Assembly (NCBI GenBank): GCA_043820045.1 | Contig: JBDREF010000045.1 | Coordinates: 1-5,888, forward strand | DNA: 5,888 bases | Source: JBDREF01 sp043820045 | GTDB lineage: Bacteria; Planctomycetota; Phycisphaerae; Sedimentisphaerales; Anaerobacaceae | Direction of reading: 5' to 3' | In this document: positions 1 to 5,062 of the stretch, piece after piece | Layout: each line of letters begins with the position of its first letter | Numbering within the stretch: the stretch's first letter is position 1 | The notes under the pieces: generated by a model | Databases searched by the model: none | Told to the model about the DNA's origin: nothing | What the model saw: only the letters and a program-made list of their open reading frames with translations | Made by a program: the position numbers and the translations under genes

Positions 1-66
1 GAGAGCCACGATTACTTCAACGTCCACCCGTCGGTGCGAGAGGTTCCGGACGCCGACTTCGGGTAA
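1..66 (+). CDS. C-terminal end of an unidentified protein (partial)
   Basis: The frame is open from the first base and stops at TAA (64-66). The visible 21 residues include the stretch DYFNVHPSVREVPDADFG. The composition is ordinary for a globular protein tail: no charged tail, no membrane segment, no sorting motif. The 5' part lies outside the window, so the family cannot be named from this fragment. The same frame stays open for 49 codons after the stop (to TAG near 214), but that extension is rich in His, Arg and Pro and looks non-coding, so the TAA is taken as the true end. The next gene starts about 195 bases downstream behind its own promoter-like sequence. Confidence 0.6.
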   Translation, partial: ESHDYFNVHPSVREVPDADFG

Positions 67-208
67 TCGCCGAAGATCTCCGCCGGTTCTCTATCTAATG
101 TCGCGCGCCCTCTCCCAAAGAGCGTTCACCGCCTGCCGCGGCACCGCCTTCTTGGCCACTTCCAGCATCATAGCCTGGCCGGTAGAACAAAAAAAGAGCC
201 GAATCGTA

Positions 209-238
209 TTGTATAGGGGTACCGTTGCGCTGTATAAT
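209..238 (+). promoter_or_regulatory. Putative sigma-70 type promoter for the 262-627 gene
   Basis: A perfect -10 hexamer TATAAT lies at 233-238. A weak -35 candidate TTGTAT (209-214, three of six consensus bases) is 18 bases upstream. Transcription would start near 245, leaving a short leader of about 17 bases before the ATG at 262. The -10 box sits inside the second copy of a direct repeat ending in GGTACC, so a regulator bound there would cover the polymerase site. The -10 is convincing and the -35 is not. Confidence 0.45.
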
Positions 239-245
239 AGGTACC
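210..245 (+). repeat. Two imperfect direct repeats, 21 bp apart, over the promoter
   Basis: TGTATAGGGGTACC (210-223) and TGTATAATAGGTACC (231-245) share the TGTATA head and the GGTACC tail. The heads are 21 bp apart and the palindromic GGTACC tails 22 bp apart, which is two helical turns, so both copies face the same side of the DNA. The second copy contains the -10 box. The arrangement is what an operator pair for a dimeric regulator would look like. That function is inference, and no known regulator is recognised. Confidence 0.4.
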
Positions 246-261
246 AAATGGACGAACGAAT

Positions 262-627
262 ATGCGAACTATAAGCTGTTTATTGAGGTTTTCTCTGCTT
301 GTGGCTGTTACCCTGAGTAGCGGGGTAACGCGGGCGTATTATTTTGCCCGCATTGTCGAAACAGCCCCCGTTTCCGGAACGGCCAGGTATCTTATGCTCT
401 GCGACGAGAGCAACACCCCCGCTGTGCTTACGCCGCGCACCAGCCCAGCCAAACAACTGGGCCTTTACCCAAAGAGGGTTTCGGTTGCTCATGGTCCGGG
501 GCATGTAGGAACTGTTGAAACGGCCCTTGCGCCGTCCGTTGCCGGCGCCGGAGCTTTGCCTCTTGTATCGGCGGCACAAATCACGCCGCACACTCTTTTC
601 TCCCTTCGCTGCCTGCTGACAGTTTAG
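262..627 (+). CDS. Small exported protein of unknown function, possibly interrupted by TAG
   Basis: This 121-codon frame begins MRTISCLLRFSLLVAVTLSS: two charged positions, a hydrophobic core at about residues 6-18 and a plausible signal-peptidase site near VTRA (residues 22-25), so it is probably secreted. The rest is low in charge, rich in Ala, Pro, Thr and Val, and has three Cys (residues 6, 47, 116). No family is recognised. The start is the first ATG after the TATAAT promoter; only a weak GGACGAA precedes it, so the start is likely but not decided by a ribosome site. After TAG (625-627) the same frame continues for 35 codons to TGA (733-735), with a coding-like acidic end (EQDEFESVLPL). 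The gene may therefore be a longer 156-residue protein broken by an amber codon. A 7-bp inverted repeat (307-313 with 323-329) lies within the signal-peptide region. The complementary strand is also open but strongly Arg-rich, as expected of a shadow. It could be a decayed gene. Confidence 0.45.
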   Translation: MRTISCLLRFSLLVAVTLSSGVTRAYYFARIVETAPVSGTARYLMLCDESNTPAVLTPRTSPAKQLGLYPKRVSVAHGPGHVGTVETALAPSVAGAGALPLVSAAQITPHTLFSLRCLLTV

Positions 628-796
628 ATTGTCTCCCCTTTCCAGGCGTCTTTCCCGGCGCATCATTGCGTTCATGCAGGAACCGTTCCGTCCGAACAGG
701 ACGAGTTCGAGTCTGTTCTGCCGCTGCAATCCTGATGCCGGGAGGAAAAGATAGATTCTTCAACGGCGCGCCACATCACAGGATGCGGCGCAGATT

Positions 797-850
797 CTTG
801 CTATGGTTCTGCGGCCGGTGCAGATCCGGCCGGGCGACATAGCAAGGGAG
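797..850 (+). promoter_or_regulatory. Leader hairpin overlapping the ribosome binding site of the TPR gene
   Basis: The outer stem is CTTGCTATG (797-805) with CATAGCAAG (838-846), nine perfect pairs. The inner stem is CGGCCGG (812-818) with CCGGCCG (826-832), seven perfect pairs around the loop TGCAGAT. An internal loop of 6 and 5 bases separates them. The Shine-Dalgarno AAGGGAG (844-850) begins inside the 3' foot of the stem. Two extra U-G pairs (795-796 with 847-848) would bury more of it. A smaller stem GCGCC (768-772) with GGCGC (787-791) lies just upstream. Such geometry is typical of translational control, by an RNA-binding protein, ligand or temperature. No known riboswitch class is recognised. 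Confidence 0.6.
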
Positions 851-859
851 AAACAGAAG

Positions 860-1330
860 ATGAATACTCTTAAAATAAGACCGACAATCAGTGTTTTTGA
901 TCGTGTTCGGGAATTACTCGAACAGGACCGGCCGCAGGACGCACTCAATCTTATCGAGCACGTCGGTCAGAATACACCTGCAATGAAGAATGCACAGGGC
1001 GTTTGCCTCTTACGGCTCGGAAGAATCGAAGACGCAATCTGCGTGCTTCGCGAAATTGCCTTCCAGGGTCATGTCTGTATCCCGTCGGATACGCCTGCCG
1101 TTTACCAGGCGAATTTCGCCACTGCAATGTTGATGGCGAATCATAAGGACGGCGCGATTGACCTCATAAAGCAACTCGACGCCAAACGGTGCCCGGCAGT
1201 TGCCGAACTCAAAGCCGCAATCGACAGATGGGAGAAAAGCATGCCCCTGGTTCGGCGACTGCTCTTCAAGATCGGCATATACCCGAGTACCCCGATGCCC
1301 ATAGATTTTGTCCTCGGCGATCTTGGATGA
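860..1330 (+). CDS. TPR-like helical-repeat protein
   Basis: A 156-residue soluble protein with no signal peptide or membrane segment, hence probably cytoplasmic. The start at 860 is chosen over the upstream in-frame ATG at 803 because AAGGGAG (844-850) sits nine bases before it and the upstream codons fall inside the leader hairpin. Paired amphipathic helices with TPR spacing are visible. Residues 12-34 contain LLEQDRPQDALNLIE. Residues 41-68 contain NAQGVCLLRLGRIEDAICVL, which matches the small-residue and Ala-20 pattern of a tetratricopeptide motif. Residues 80-107 carry a third, NHKDGAIDLI. The C-terminus (residues 125-156) is basic, then ends PMPIDFVLGDLG. TPR proteins act as protein-binding scaffolds; the partner is unknown and no enzymatic motif is seen. 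The gene appears to be controlled mainly through its structured leader and is followed by a strong stem-loop, so it is probably monocistronic. Confidence 0.8.
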   Translation: MNTLKIRPTISVFDRVRELLEQDRPQDALNLIEHVGQNTPAMKNAQGVCLLRLGRIEDAICVLREIAFQGHVCIPSDTPAVYQANFATAMLMANHKDGAIDLIKQLDAKRCPAVAELKAAIDRWEKSMPLVRRLLFKIGIYPSTPMPIDFVLGDLG

Positions 1331-1350
1331 AGTGTCACTGGCTGCACCCC

Positions 1351-1406
1351 GACGGCGGAAGCGGCGTTCACTCTGCCATTCCGGCGGAATGTCGCCGCCC
1401 GCCGTC
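1351..1406 (+). terminator. Strong branched stem-loop after the TPR gene
   Basis: Three nested stems lie 21 bases after the TPR stop codon. GACGGCGG (1351-1358) pairs with CCGCCGTC (1399-1406). After a two-base bulge, GCGGCG (1361-1366) pairs with CGCCGC (1393-1398). At the tip, CATTCC (1377-1382) pairs with GGAATG (1386-1391) around GGC. All 20 pairs are Watson-Crick. No U-run follows, so it is not a classical Rho-independent terminator. A U-less terminator, a 3'-end mRNA stabiliser or a REP-like unit are all possible. The remaining bases to 1556 show no gene; TATAAA at 1530-1535 is a possible -10 box for the next gene, without a good -35. Confidence 0.45.
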
Positions 1407-1556
1407 TTCAACTCCGGCTCATCGGTACTCCGTCATCTCAGTGCCGGTAGAATATACTACGCGCGGCGGTTGTGCCCACAGGACAGTCTTGGTACTCTGG
1501 TAGATGTGGAAGGGGCTGAGGACTGGACTTATAAATGTTAAATAGAATTGAGAACT

Positions 1557-2750
1557 ATGAAGAAGCTGAATATAAAAAGGCTTATCAAGGCAAGCGAGAA
1601 GGTCATCGCCGGCGGCTCGTTGGACAATGGGGCAATTGTGGCCGCCAATCCCAGCGGCGCGGTCTATCCGTCCGCAGTCCAGGATTACGGATACGTCTGG
1701 GTGCGCGATGCGGCGTACGTTTGCATGGCCGCCGATTTGCTGGGACTTAAGGAAATCCCGGAGAGGTTCTTCGACTGGTGCCTTAACAGGACCGAAGGGT
1801 TCAGGGATACCGGTCTGTTCTACAACGCATACAGCGTCAACGGCGCCCTTCACGGCACGCTGATACCTCCCGACGAAGTAAAGGTTTCCCGGCAAGCGGC
1901 GGGCAAGTATGCACATCTGATACACCACGGAACGCAATTCCAGCCGGACCAGAACGGCACGCTGCTGATCGCAATCAACCACCATATAAAGCACTTCGGC
2001 TCCGACGTCTCATCGTTCGCGGAGTTGATAGCCACGACTGCGTCGGGTATCTGCAATTCGTGGAATGGCCGTATGTTTACGCTGCCTTGTTTTGACTTGT
2101 GGGAGGAAAGATGTATCCCTGCCAAACGACGGCGGTATCACACCTATTCGCTTGCGATGTGCGCCGCCGGACTAAGGGCCGCAACGCAATTGCTCGGCAA
2201 AAAGCCCAACTGGGTACGAAGGGAAAAAGAAATGTCGAACATATTGGCAAAAGCCTGTTCCGCCGGCGCGAAATCAATTCCAAGGACATACAATGCTGGC
2301 GGCGGCAATATCAAGAAGGACGATGCGCTGACCGACGCATCCATGCTGGGATTGATATATCCATCGGAGGCACTACATCCTTCGGACGAGAATATGAAAA
2401 GGACCGTTCGAGCGATCATGCAGCACAACATGACAAAGGACGGCGGCCTGCTGAGGTATCCGGGAGATAAGTACTGCGGCGGAGTACGCGATGGCTGGGT
2501 GACTCTCACGGGCGCCGGCTCGTGGCCCCTGCTTAGCTTCTGGATGTCCATATACTTCTCGCTTTCCGGCGACACCGGGAAGGCTCGCGAATTCTTCGCC
2601 CGCCCGCTGGCCGGAGTCAGCGAGCACATCCCCGAGCAGATATTCGCAGACAAAGCCAAGCCGTCGATAACCCCGCTGCTATGGTCCCACGCCATGTTCG
2701 TCATCGCAGCAAAGTTCCTGAGCCACGTACGAACTCGCACTCTACGATAA
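1557..2750 (+). CDS. Glycoside hydrolase family 15 (glucoamylase-like) protein, catalytic barrel only
   Basis: This 397-residue protein matches the (alpha/alpha)6-barrel catalytic domain of GH15 enzymes, inverting exo-hydrolases that release glucose from non-reducing ends of alpha-glucans or related oligosaccharides. Visible hallmarks are YVWVRDAAYV (residues 46-55, substrate-pocket Trp-Arg-Asp), CFDLWEER (178-185) carrying the general-acid Glu (183 or 184), the GAGSWPLL helix (319-326), and HIPEQ (357-361), where Glu360 fits the catalytic base. There is no signal peptide, so it should act in the cytoplasm. Bacterial GH15 enzymes usually carry an N-terminal beta-sandwich of a few hundred residues before the barrel; it is absent here and no remnant is seen upstream. 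ATG 1557 is taken as the start (GAG three bases before it is a weak ribosome site); TTG 1548 in frame would add three residues. The last 50 bases overlap a minus-strand cysteine-rich frame. The family call is firm; the exact substrate is not known. Confidence 0.88.
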   Translation: MKKLNIKRLIKASEKVIAGGSLDNGAIVAANPSGAVYPSAVQDYGYVWVRDAAYVCMAADLLGLKEIPERFFDWCLNRTEGFRDTGLFYNAYSVNGALHGTLIPPDEVKVSRQAAGKYAHLIHHGTQFQPDQNGTLLIAINHHIKHFGSDVSSFAELIATTASGICNSWNGRMFTLPCFDLWEERCIPAKRRRYHTYSLAMCAAGLRAATQLLGKKPNWVRREKEMSNILAKACSAGAKSIPRTYNAGGGNIKKDDALTDASMLGLIYPSEALHPSDENMKRTVRAIMQHNMTKDGGLLRYPGDKYCGGVRDGWVTLTGAGSWPLLSFWMSIYFSLSGDTGKAREFFARPLAGVSEHIPEQIFADKAKPSITPLLWSHAMFVIAAKFLSHVRTRTLR

Positions 2751-2802
2751 CGCCGTAGTCGCAGGCCAGGCAGCCGCAGTATGGGCAGGTCTTCTCCTCC
2801 AC
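2701..2802 (-). CDS. Tiny cysteine-rich, zinc-ribbon-like peptide (candidate)
   Basis: A 33-codon frame opens with GTG (2802) and stops at TGA (2701-2703). It contains CPYCGCLAC (residues 6-14), a CxxCxCxxC cluster, followed by a fifth Cys at residue 22; such spacing can bind zinc or an iron-sulfur cluster. GGAGGA (TCCTCC at 2809-2814 on +) lies six bases before the GTG, an excellent ribosome site for so short a frame. The frame is closed just upstream by TGA (2838-2840 on +), so it is not simply the tail of a long protein in this frame. It overlaps the 3' end of the GH15 gene by 50 bases, antisense. Its ribosome site lies in a hairpin. It could be a real microprotein, the end of a decayed, frameshifted gene, or chance. 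The cysteine pattern together with the ribosome site is the main support. Confidence 0.35.
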   Translation of the reverse strand: MEEKTCPYCGCLACDYGVIVECEFVRGSGTLLR

Positions 2803-2805
2803 AAG

Positions 2806-2865
2806 GCATCCTCCGTAAGCACTGTAGGTCCTCCCTCAGGGACACCTTACGGTGCCATAGGATGC
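2806..2865 (-). promoter_or_regulatory. Imperfect hairpin over the ribosome site of the cysteine-rich frame
   Basis: Read on the minus strand, GCATCCT (2859-2865) pairs perfectly with AGGATGC (2806-2812), which contains part of the GGAGGA ribosome site. Inside, GGCACC-GTAA-GGTGTC (2841-2856) forms a hairpin with a GNRA-type tetraloop, and CCC-TGA-GGG (2834-2842) can form a competing small stem. An alternative long pairing of GGCACCGTAAGGT with ACCTACAGTGC is also possible, so two conformations exist on paper. Further 5' on the same strand are CCGAC/GTCGG (2917-2921 with 2929-2933) and CCAC/GTGG (2893-2896 with 2903-2906). No known riboswitch was recognised. A dispersed repeat is an alternative explanation. 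Confidence 0.4.
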
Positions 2866-2972
2866 TTCGCGGCGGCGTCCCTTTCGGCAGAGCCACCGCA
2901 CCGTGGATTGCCCACACCGACCGCCCGTGTCGGCATGGTGATACTCAAACTCTCCATGTGAAATCGTGAAAG

Positions 2973-3010
2973 GCTCGTAGTCCTTTTGATTAATCAAAAG
3001 GACTACGAGC
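2973..3010. repeat. Perfect 38-bp palindrome without spacer
   Basis: Two 19-base arms meet at the centre GATT/AATC (2988-2995) with no intervening base. The left arm starts GCTCGTAGTCC and the right arm ends GGACTACGAGC. With a one-base bulge the pairing extends outward (AAG before, CTT after). No T-run follows on + (TTCGAGTTGG), so it is not a standard terminator, although the RNA hairpin would be very stable. It lies between the minus-strand cysteine-rich frame and the decayed-repeat zone. It may be a dimer-binding site, a cruciform or end of a mobile element, or a bidirectional terminator. Confidence 0.85.
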
Positions 3011-3413
3011 TTCGAGTTGGCACCGGACGTGGTCGCGGCTGTTTACGCGGGTGGCATTCGCGCAGAAGTCAAGCCAGCCGTCTGTGAATCGAATGCTGTA
3101 GGAGGTGGTGACATGGCGATAACATGACACAATTTGTGATTCTCGCCGAAGCTGCGAATCGAATGAAGCCGCTGCGTTCCCGGATGACTGCTCGCGGCTC
3201 TTGCGGAGACGGGCTTACACCCGCCGAAGCAGGCGCAGCGATGAGACCGCCAGCCTCCGTCCTTCCGACCGGAGTCCCAACGCAAGTTGGGACGAAGCGG
3301 AGGAATCTATTTTGAACAGATCTCTCCATTCCGCCTTCGGCTCCAGTCGAGATGACACACGCTTTTGAAGAAACACAACTCCAAATAATCAGGTTTCTGC
3401 GGACCTGAAAAAG
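3011..3413. other. Gene-free stretch with decayed repeats and a tiny coupled reading-frame pair
   Basis: No convincing gene is present here. GAATCGAATG occurs twice (3086-3095, 3156-3165). GATTC (3138-3142) and GAATC (3156-3160) flank a sequence resembling decayed ATTCCCGCGAAAGCGGGAAT-type dispersed repeats known from many bacterial genomes. AGGAGGT (3100-3106) precedes a four-codon frame (3113-3127, Met-Ala-Ile-Thr-stop). Its stop overlaps the ATG of a 63-codon frame (3124-3315) whose composition (Arg, Pro, Gly, Ala; read through hairpins) looks like translated repeat rather than protein. The zone ends before the promoter at 3414. Confidence 0.5.
3274..3360. repeat. Decayed inverted-repeat element
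   Basis: GTCCCAAC (3274-3281) pairs perfectly with GTTGGGAC (3286-3293) around a GCAA tetraloop. Immediately after, GAAGCGGAGGAATCT (3294-3308) is mirrored by AGATCTCTCCATTCCGCCTTC (key bases 3318-3338) with mismatches and an insertion, and the unit ends in GAGATGACA (3350-3357). This matches in style the widespread intergenic repeats built from GAAGCGGAGGAATCT and GGGATGACA blocks. It carries no transposase and looks like a non-autonomous or dead copy. Confidence 0.5.
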
Positions 3414-3442
3414 TTGGCTTGCTCCGAGGATTCTGGTATCAT
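3414..3442 (+). promoter_or_regulatory. Putative sigma-70 promoter of the TIM-barrel gene
   Basis: TTGGCT (3414-3419, four of six consensus bases) and TATCAT (3437-3442, five of six) are separated by exactly 17 bases. Transcription would start near 3449, giving a leader of about 40 bases that contains AAGGAG (3478-3483), six bases before the ATG at 3490. This is the best-matched promoter in the window and suggests the gene is transcribed independently. Confidence 0.6.
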
Positions 3443-3489
3443 GTTGTGGTGCCTTCGGGTGGTCTGAAAAACAAGTTAAGGAGTCGAAA

Positions 3490-4443
3490 ATGAGCTTATC
3501 ACGTCGTGAATTCTTGGCCGGCGCTGCGGCGTCTCTGGCGGCGATGCCGCTGGCCGCAATCGCAGGGGAAAGTCGTCAGCCGAATGAAAAGAAATTTCAA
3601 ATCTGCATTTTTTCCAAGCACCTGCAGTGGCTCGATTACAGCGGCATGGCGCAAACCGCCGCGGAGCTTGGCTTTGACGGCGTTGATCTGACCGTCCGGC
3701 GCGGCGGCCACGTCCTGCCCGAGAGGGTCGAAGACGACCTGCCCAGGGCCATCGAAGCTATCAGAGCCGCGGGTATCAAGCCGTTGACGATAGTCACGGA
3801 CATCAACAACCCGGACGATCCGAAAACAGAGAGTGTGTTGAAAACCGCAAGCGCACTTGGCATCAAGTACTATCGATTAGGTTACTACACCTATGATGAG
3901 GACGCAAGCATAGCTGCCACCCTGGAGCAGGCTAAACCGAAATTAAGAGACTTAGCGGCGATGAATAAGCATTTTAATATTCACGGCGCCTACCAGAATC
4001 ACTCCGGGAGCAGATACGTCGGCGCCCCCGTTTGGGACTTATGGGAGCTGATCAGGGATCTCGATCCGAAGTATATGGGCTGTCAGTTCGATATCCGCCA
4101 TGCGACTGTCGAAGGCGGGCAGACGTGGCCGCTTCATTTGAGAGTCATGTCTGACCGCATAAAGACTCTGGCGGTCAAAGATTTCCTCTGGGAAAAGCAG
4201 AATAGCAAATGGGCGGCGGTCAATTGCCCGCTCGGCAAAGGTGCGGTAGATTTCACTCGCTACTTGCAGCTTCTGAAAAAGTTGTCGATAGGCGGCTGCA
4301 TCCTGGTCCATTACGAATACGACCTGGGAGGCGCAGATCGCGGCGCGACGAAGCTGACGATGGAAAAAGGAAAAGTACTCGCAGCCATGCGGAAAGACCT
4401 CGAATTCCTGAAAACTCGCCTGCGCGACCACGGTCTATATTGA
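3490..4443 (+). CDS. Tat-exported sugar phosphate isomerase/epimerase-like TIM-barrel protein
   Basis: This 317-residue protein starts with a twin-arginine signal (SRREFLAG, residues 4-11), then an Ala-rich core and a cleavage-like AIA (23-25), so it should be exported folded. The body follows the xylose isomerase-like / AP-endonuclease-2 TIM barrel: an opening strand QICIFSKHLQW (37-47), GFDGVDLTVR (61-70), NIHGAYQNHSG (163-173), QFDIRHA (199-205), TLAVKDF (226-232), LGKGAVDF (248-255) and VHYEYD (273-278). In related epimerases the divalent metal is held by Glu, Asp, His and Glu; here Asp201 and Glu276 fit, while the first Glu position reads Gln/Asn-His and the His position reads Lys-Asp, so the site may be altered. 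Such proteins act on keto-sugars or inositol-type polyols, but the substrate cannot be deduced. The start is firm: AAGGAG lies six bases upstream. No cluster partner is adjacent, and the downstream gene is convergent. Confidence 0.87.
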   Translation: MSLSRREFLAGAAASLAAMPLAAIAGESRQPNEKKFQICIFSKHLQWLDYSGMAQTAAELGFDGVDLTVRRGGHVLPERVEDDLPRAIEAIRAAGIKPLTIVTDINNPDDPKTESVLKTASALGIKYYRLGYYTYDEDASIAATLEQAKPKLRDLAAMNKHFNIHGAYQNHSGSRYVGAPVWDLWELIRDLDPKYMGCQFDIRHATVEGGQTWPLHLRVMSDRIKTLAVKDFLWEKQNSKWAAVNCPLGKGAVDFTRYLQLLKKLSIGGCILVHYEYDLGGADRGATKLTMEKGKVLAAMRKDLEFLKTRLRDHGLY

Positions 4444-4512
4444 GTAAAGGGGACATTCTGCTTTTCGCCTTTCGATTCCGCAGCTCACGAAGTCGCGTAA
4501 TCTCATGCTCTC

Positions 4513-4965
4513 TCAATTCTCGCGCGATACGGCCTTGTCGCGCGCGGTCAGCAGCGTGTCGCGCACCTTTTCCGGCTCGGCCACGCCGTACAGTGTCGCC
4601 TCGGGTATGGCCTGGCCCGTCCCCGCCGTCTGCACTCGCAGTTCCCAGATGCCGCAGAGCCTCATAAGAGGACCCTGCGCGAGCACGACGTCGGTGACAC
4701 GATCCAGCGGAACCGCCTTTCGCTTGAGAAAGAATACGCCCTGGTCCACTCTCAACGTGCCGCCGTCAAGCCAGTACGATAAAGCCTGCGCCTGCTTGGC
4801 CGACAGCCATGGGCCCAAGGTAAAGGCGTGGATAATCGCCAGGATCAAACCTGCCCCAAGGAACCAGATGCCAACCACGACGATGATGAGGATTTGGGTC
4901 CAGTAGAAGTACCGAGCGACTTGCTTGCGCTGGATTGCAAATCTGTTGCCGTCCGTACCGTCCAT
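4513..4965 (-). CDS. Membrane-anchored bacterial PH-domain (bPH2, DUF304-like) protein
   Basis: A 150-residue protein with a hydrophobic segment at about residues 20-46 (YFYWTQILIIVVVGIWFLGA onward), possibly a tight hairpin. It is followed by a bPH2-type beta-rich domain (about 58-138) with YWLDGGTLRVDQGVFFLKRK, the family-typical VPLDRVTDV and a LRVQTAG strand. bPH2 proteins (YdbS/YdbT-like) are membrane-associated; their biochemical role is poorly defined. The start at 4965 is chosen because AGGAG (CTCCT at 4974-4978 on +) is eight bases upstream; an ATG at 4971 is only two bases from it, and a far upstream ATG at 5034 adds a Gly-rich tail atypical of the family. It converges on the TIM-barrel gene with 69 bases between. 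That gap contains GGGGACATTCTGCTTTTCG (about 4448-4466) and no good terminator hairpin. The PH-domain call is good; the function is unknown. Confidence 0.82.
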   Translation of the reverse strand: MDGTDGNRFAIQRKQVARYFYWTQILIIVVVGIWFLGAGLILAIIHAFTLGPWLSAKQAQALSYWLDGGTLRVDQGVFFLKRKAVPLDRVTDVVLAQGPLMRLCGIWELRVQTAGTGQAIPEATLYGVAEPEKVRDTLLTARDKAVSREN

Positions 4966-5062
4966 TTGCATGACTCCTAAACCAGCCCATGCCGGCTCCC
5001 CGCTGCCTTTGCGAACGCTAGCGCCAAACAGCATGCGTCTTTCCCGCGATTAACGAAAAAGC

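Noticed and set aside
91..171. Minus-strand 26-codon frame starting MMLEVAKKAVPRQAVNALWE, open further upstream without a start codon
   Set aside because: It looks helix-like and could be a gene remnant, but it has no ribosome site, is very short and belongs to no family I recognise.
280..729. Long minus-strand frame opposite the small exported protein
   Set aside because: Very rich in Arg, Gly and Asn with no motif; typical shadow of the plus-strand frame.
1308..1541. Plus-strand frame between the TPR and GH15 genes
   Set aside because: It runs through the 1351-1406 stem-loop, is rich in Arg and Ser, has no credible ribosome site and overlaps the TPR gene end.
2144..2917. 257-codon minus-strand frame antisense to the GH15 gene
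   Set aside because: The opposite strand encodes a clear GH15 enzyme with intact catalytic motifs; this frame has no domain pattern.
2847..2936. Minus-strand 29-codon frame starting MPTRAVGVGNPRC
   Set aside because: It lies wholly within the hairpin-rich zone, lacks a ribosome site and is not in frame with the cysteine-rich peptide.
4444..4512. GGGGACATTCTGCTTTTCG and flanking bases resembling repeat or transposase-associated remnants
   Set aside because: Too short and without a partner repeat in the window; the resemblance could not be confirmed by reading alone.
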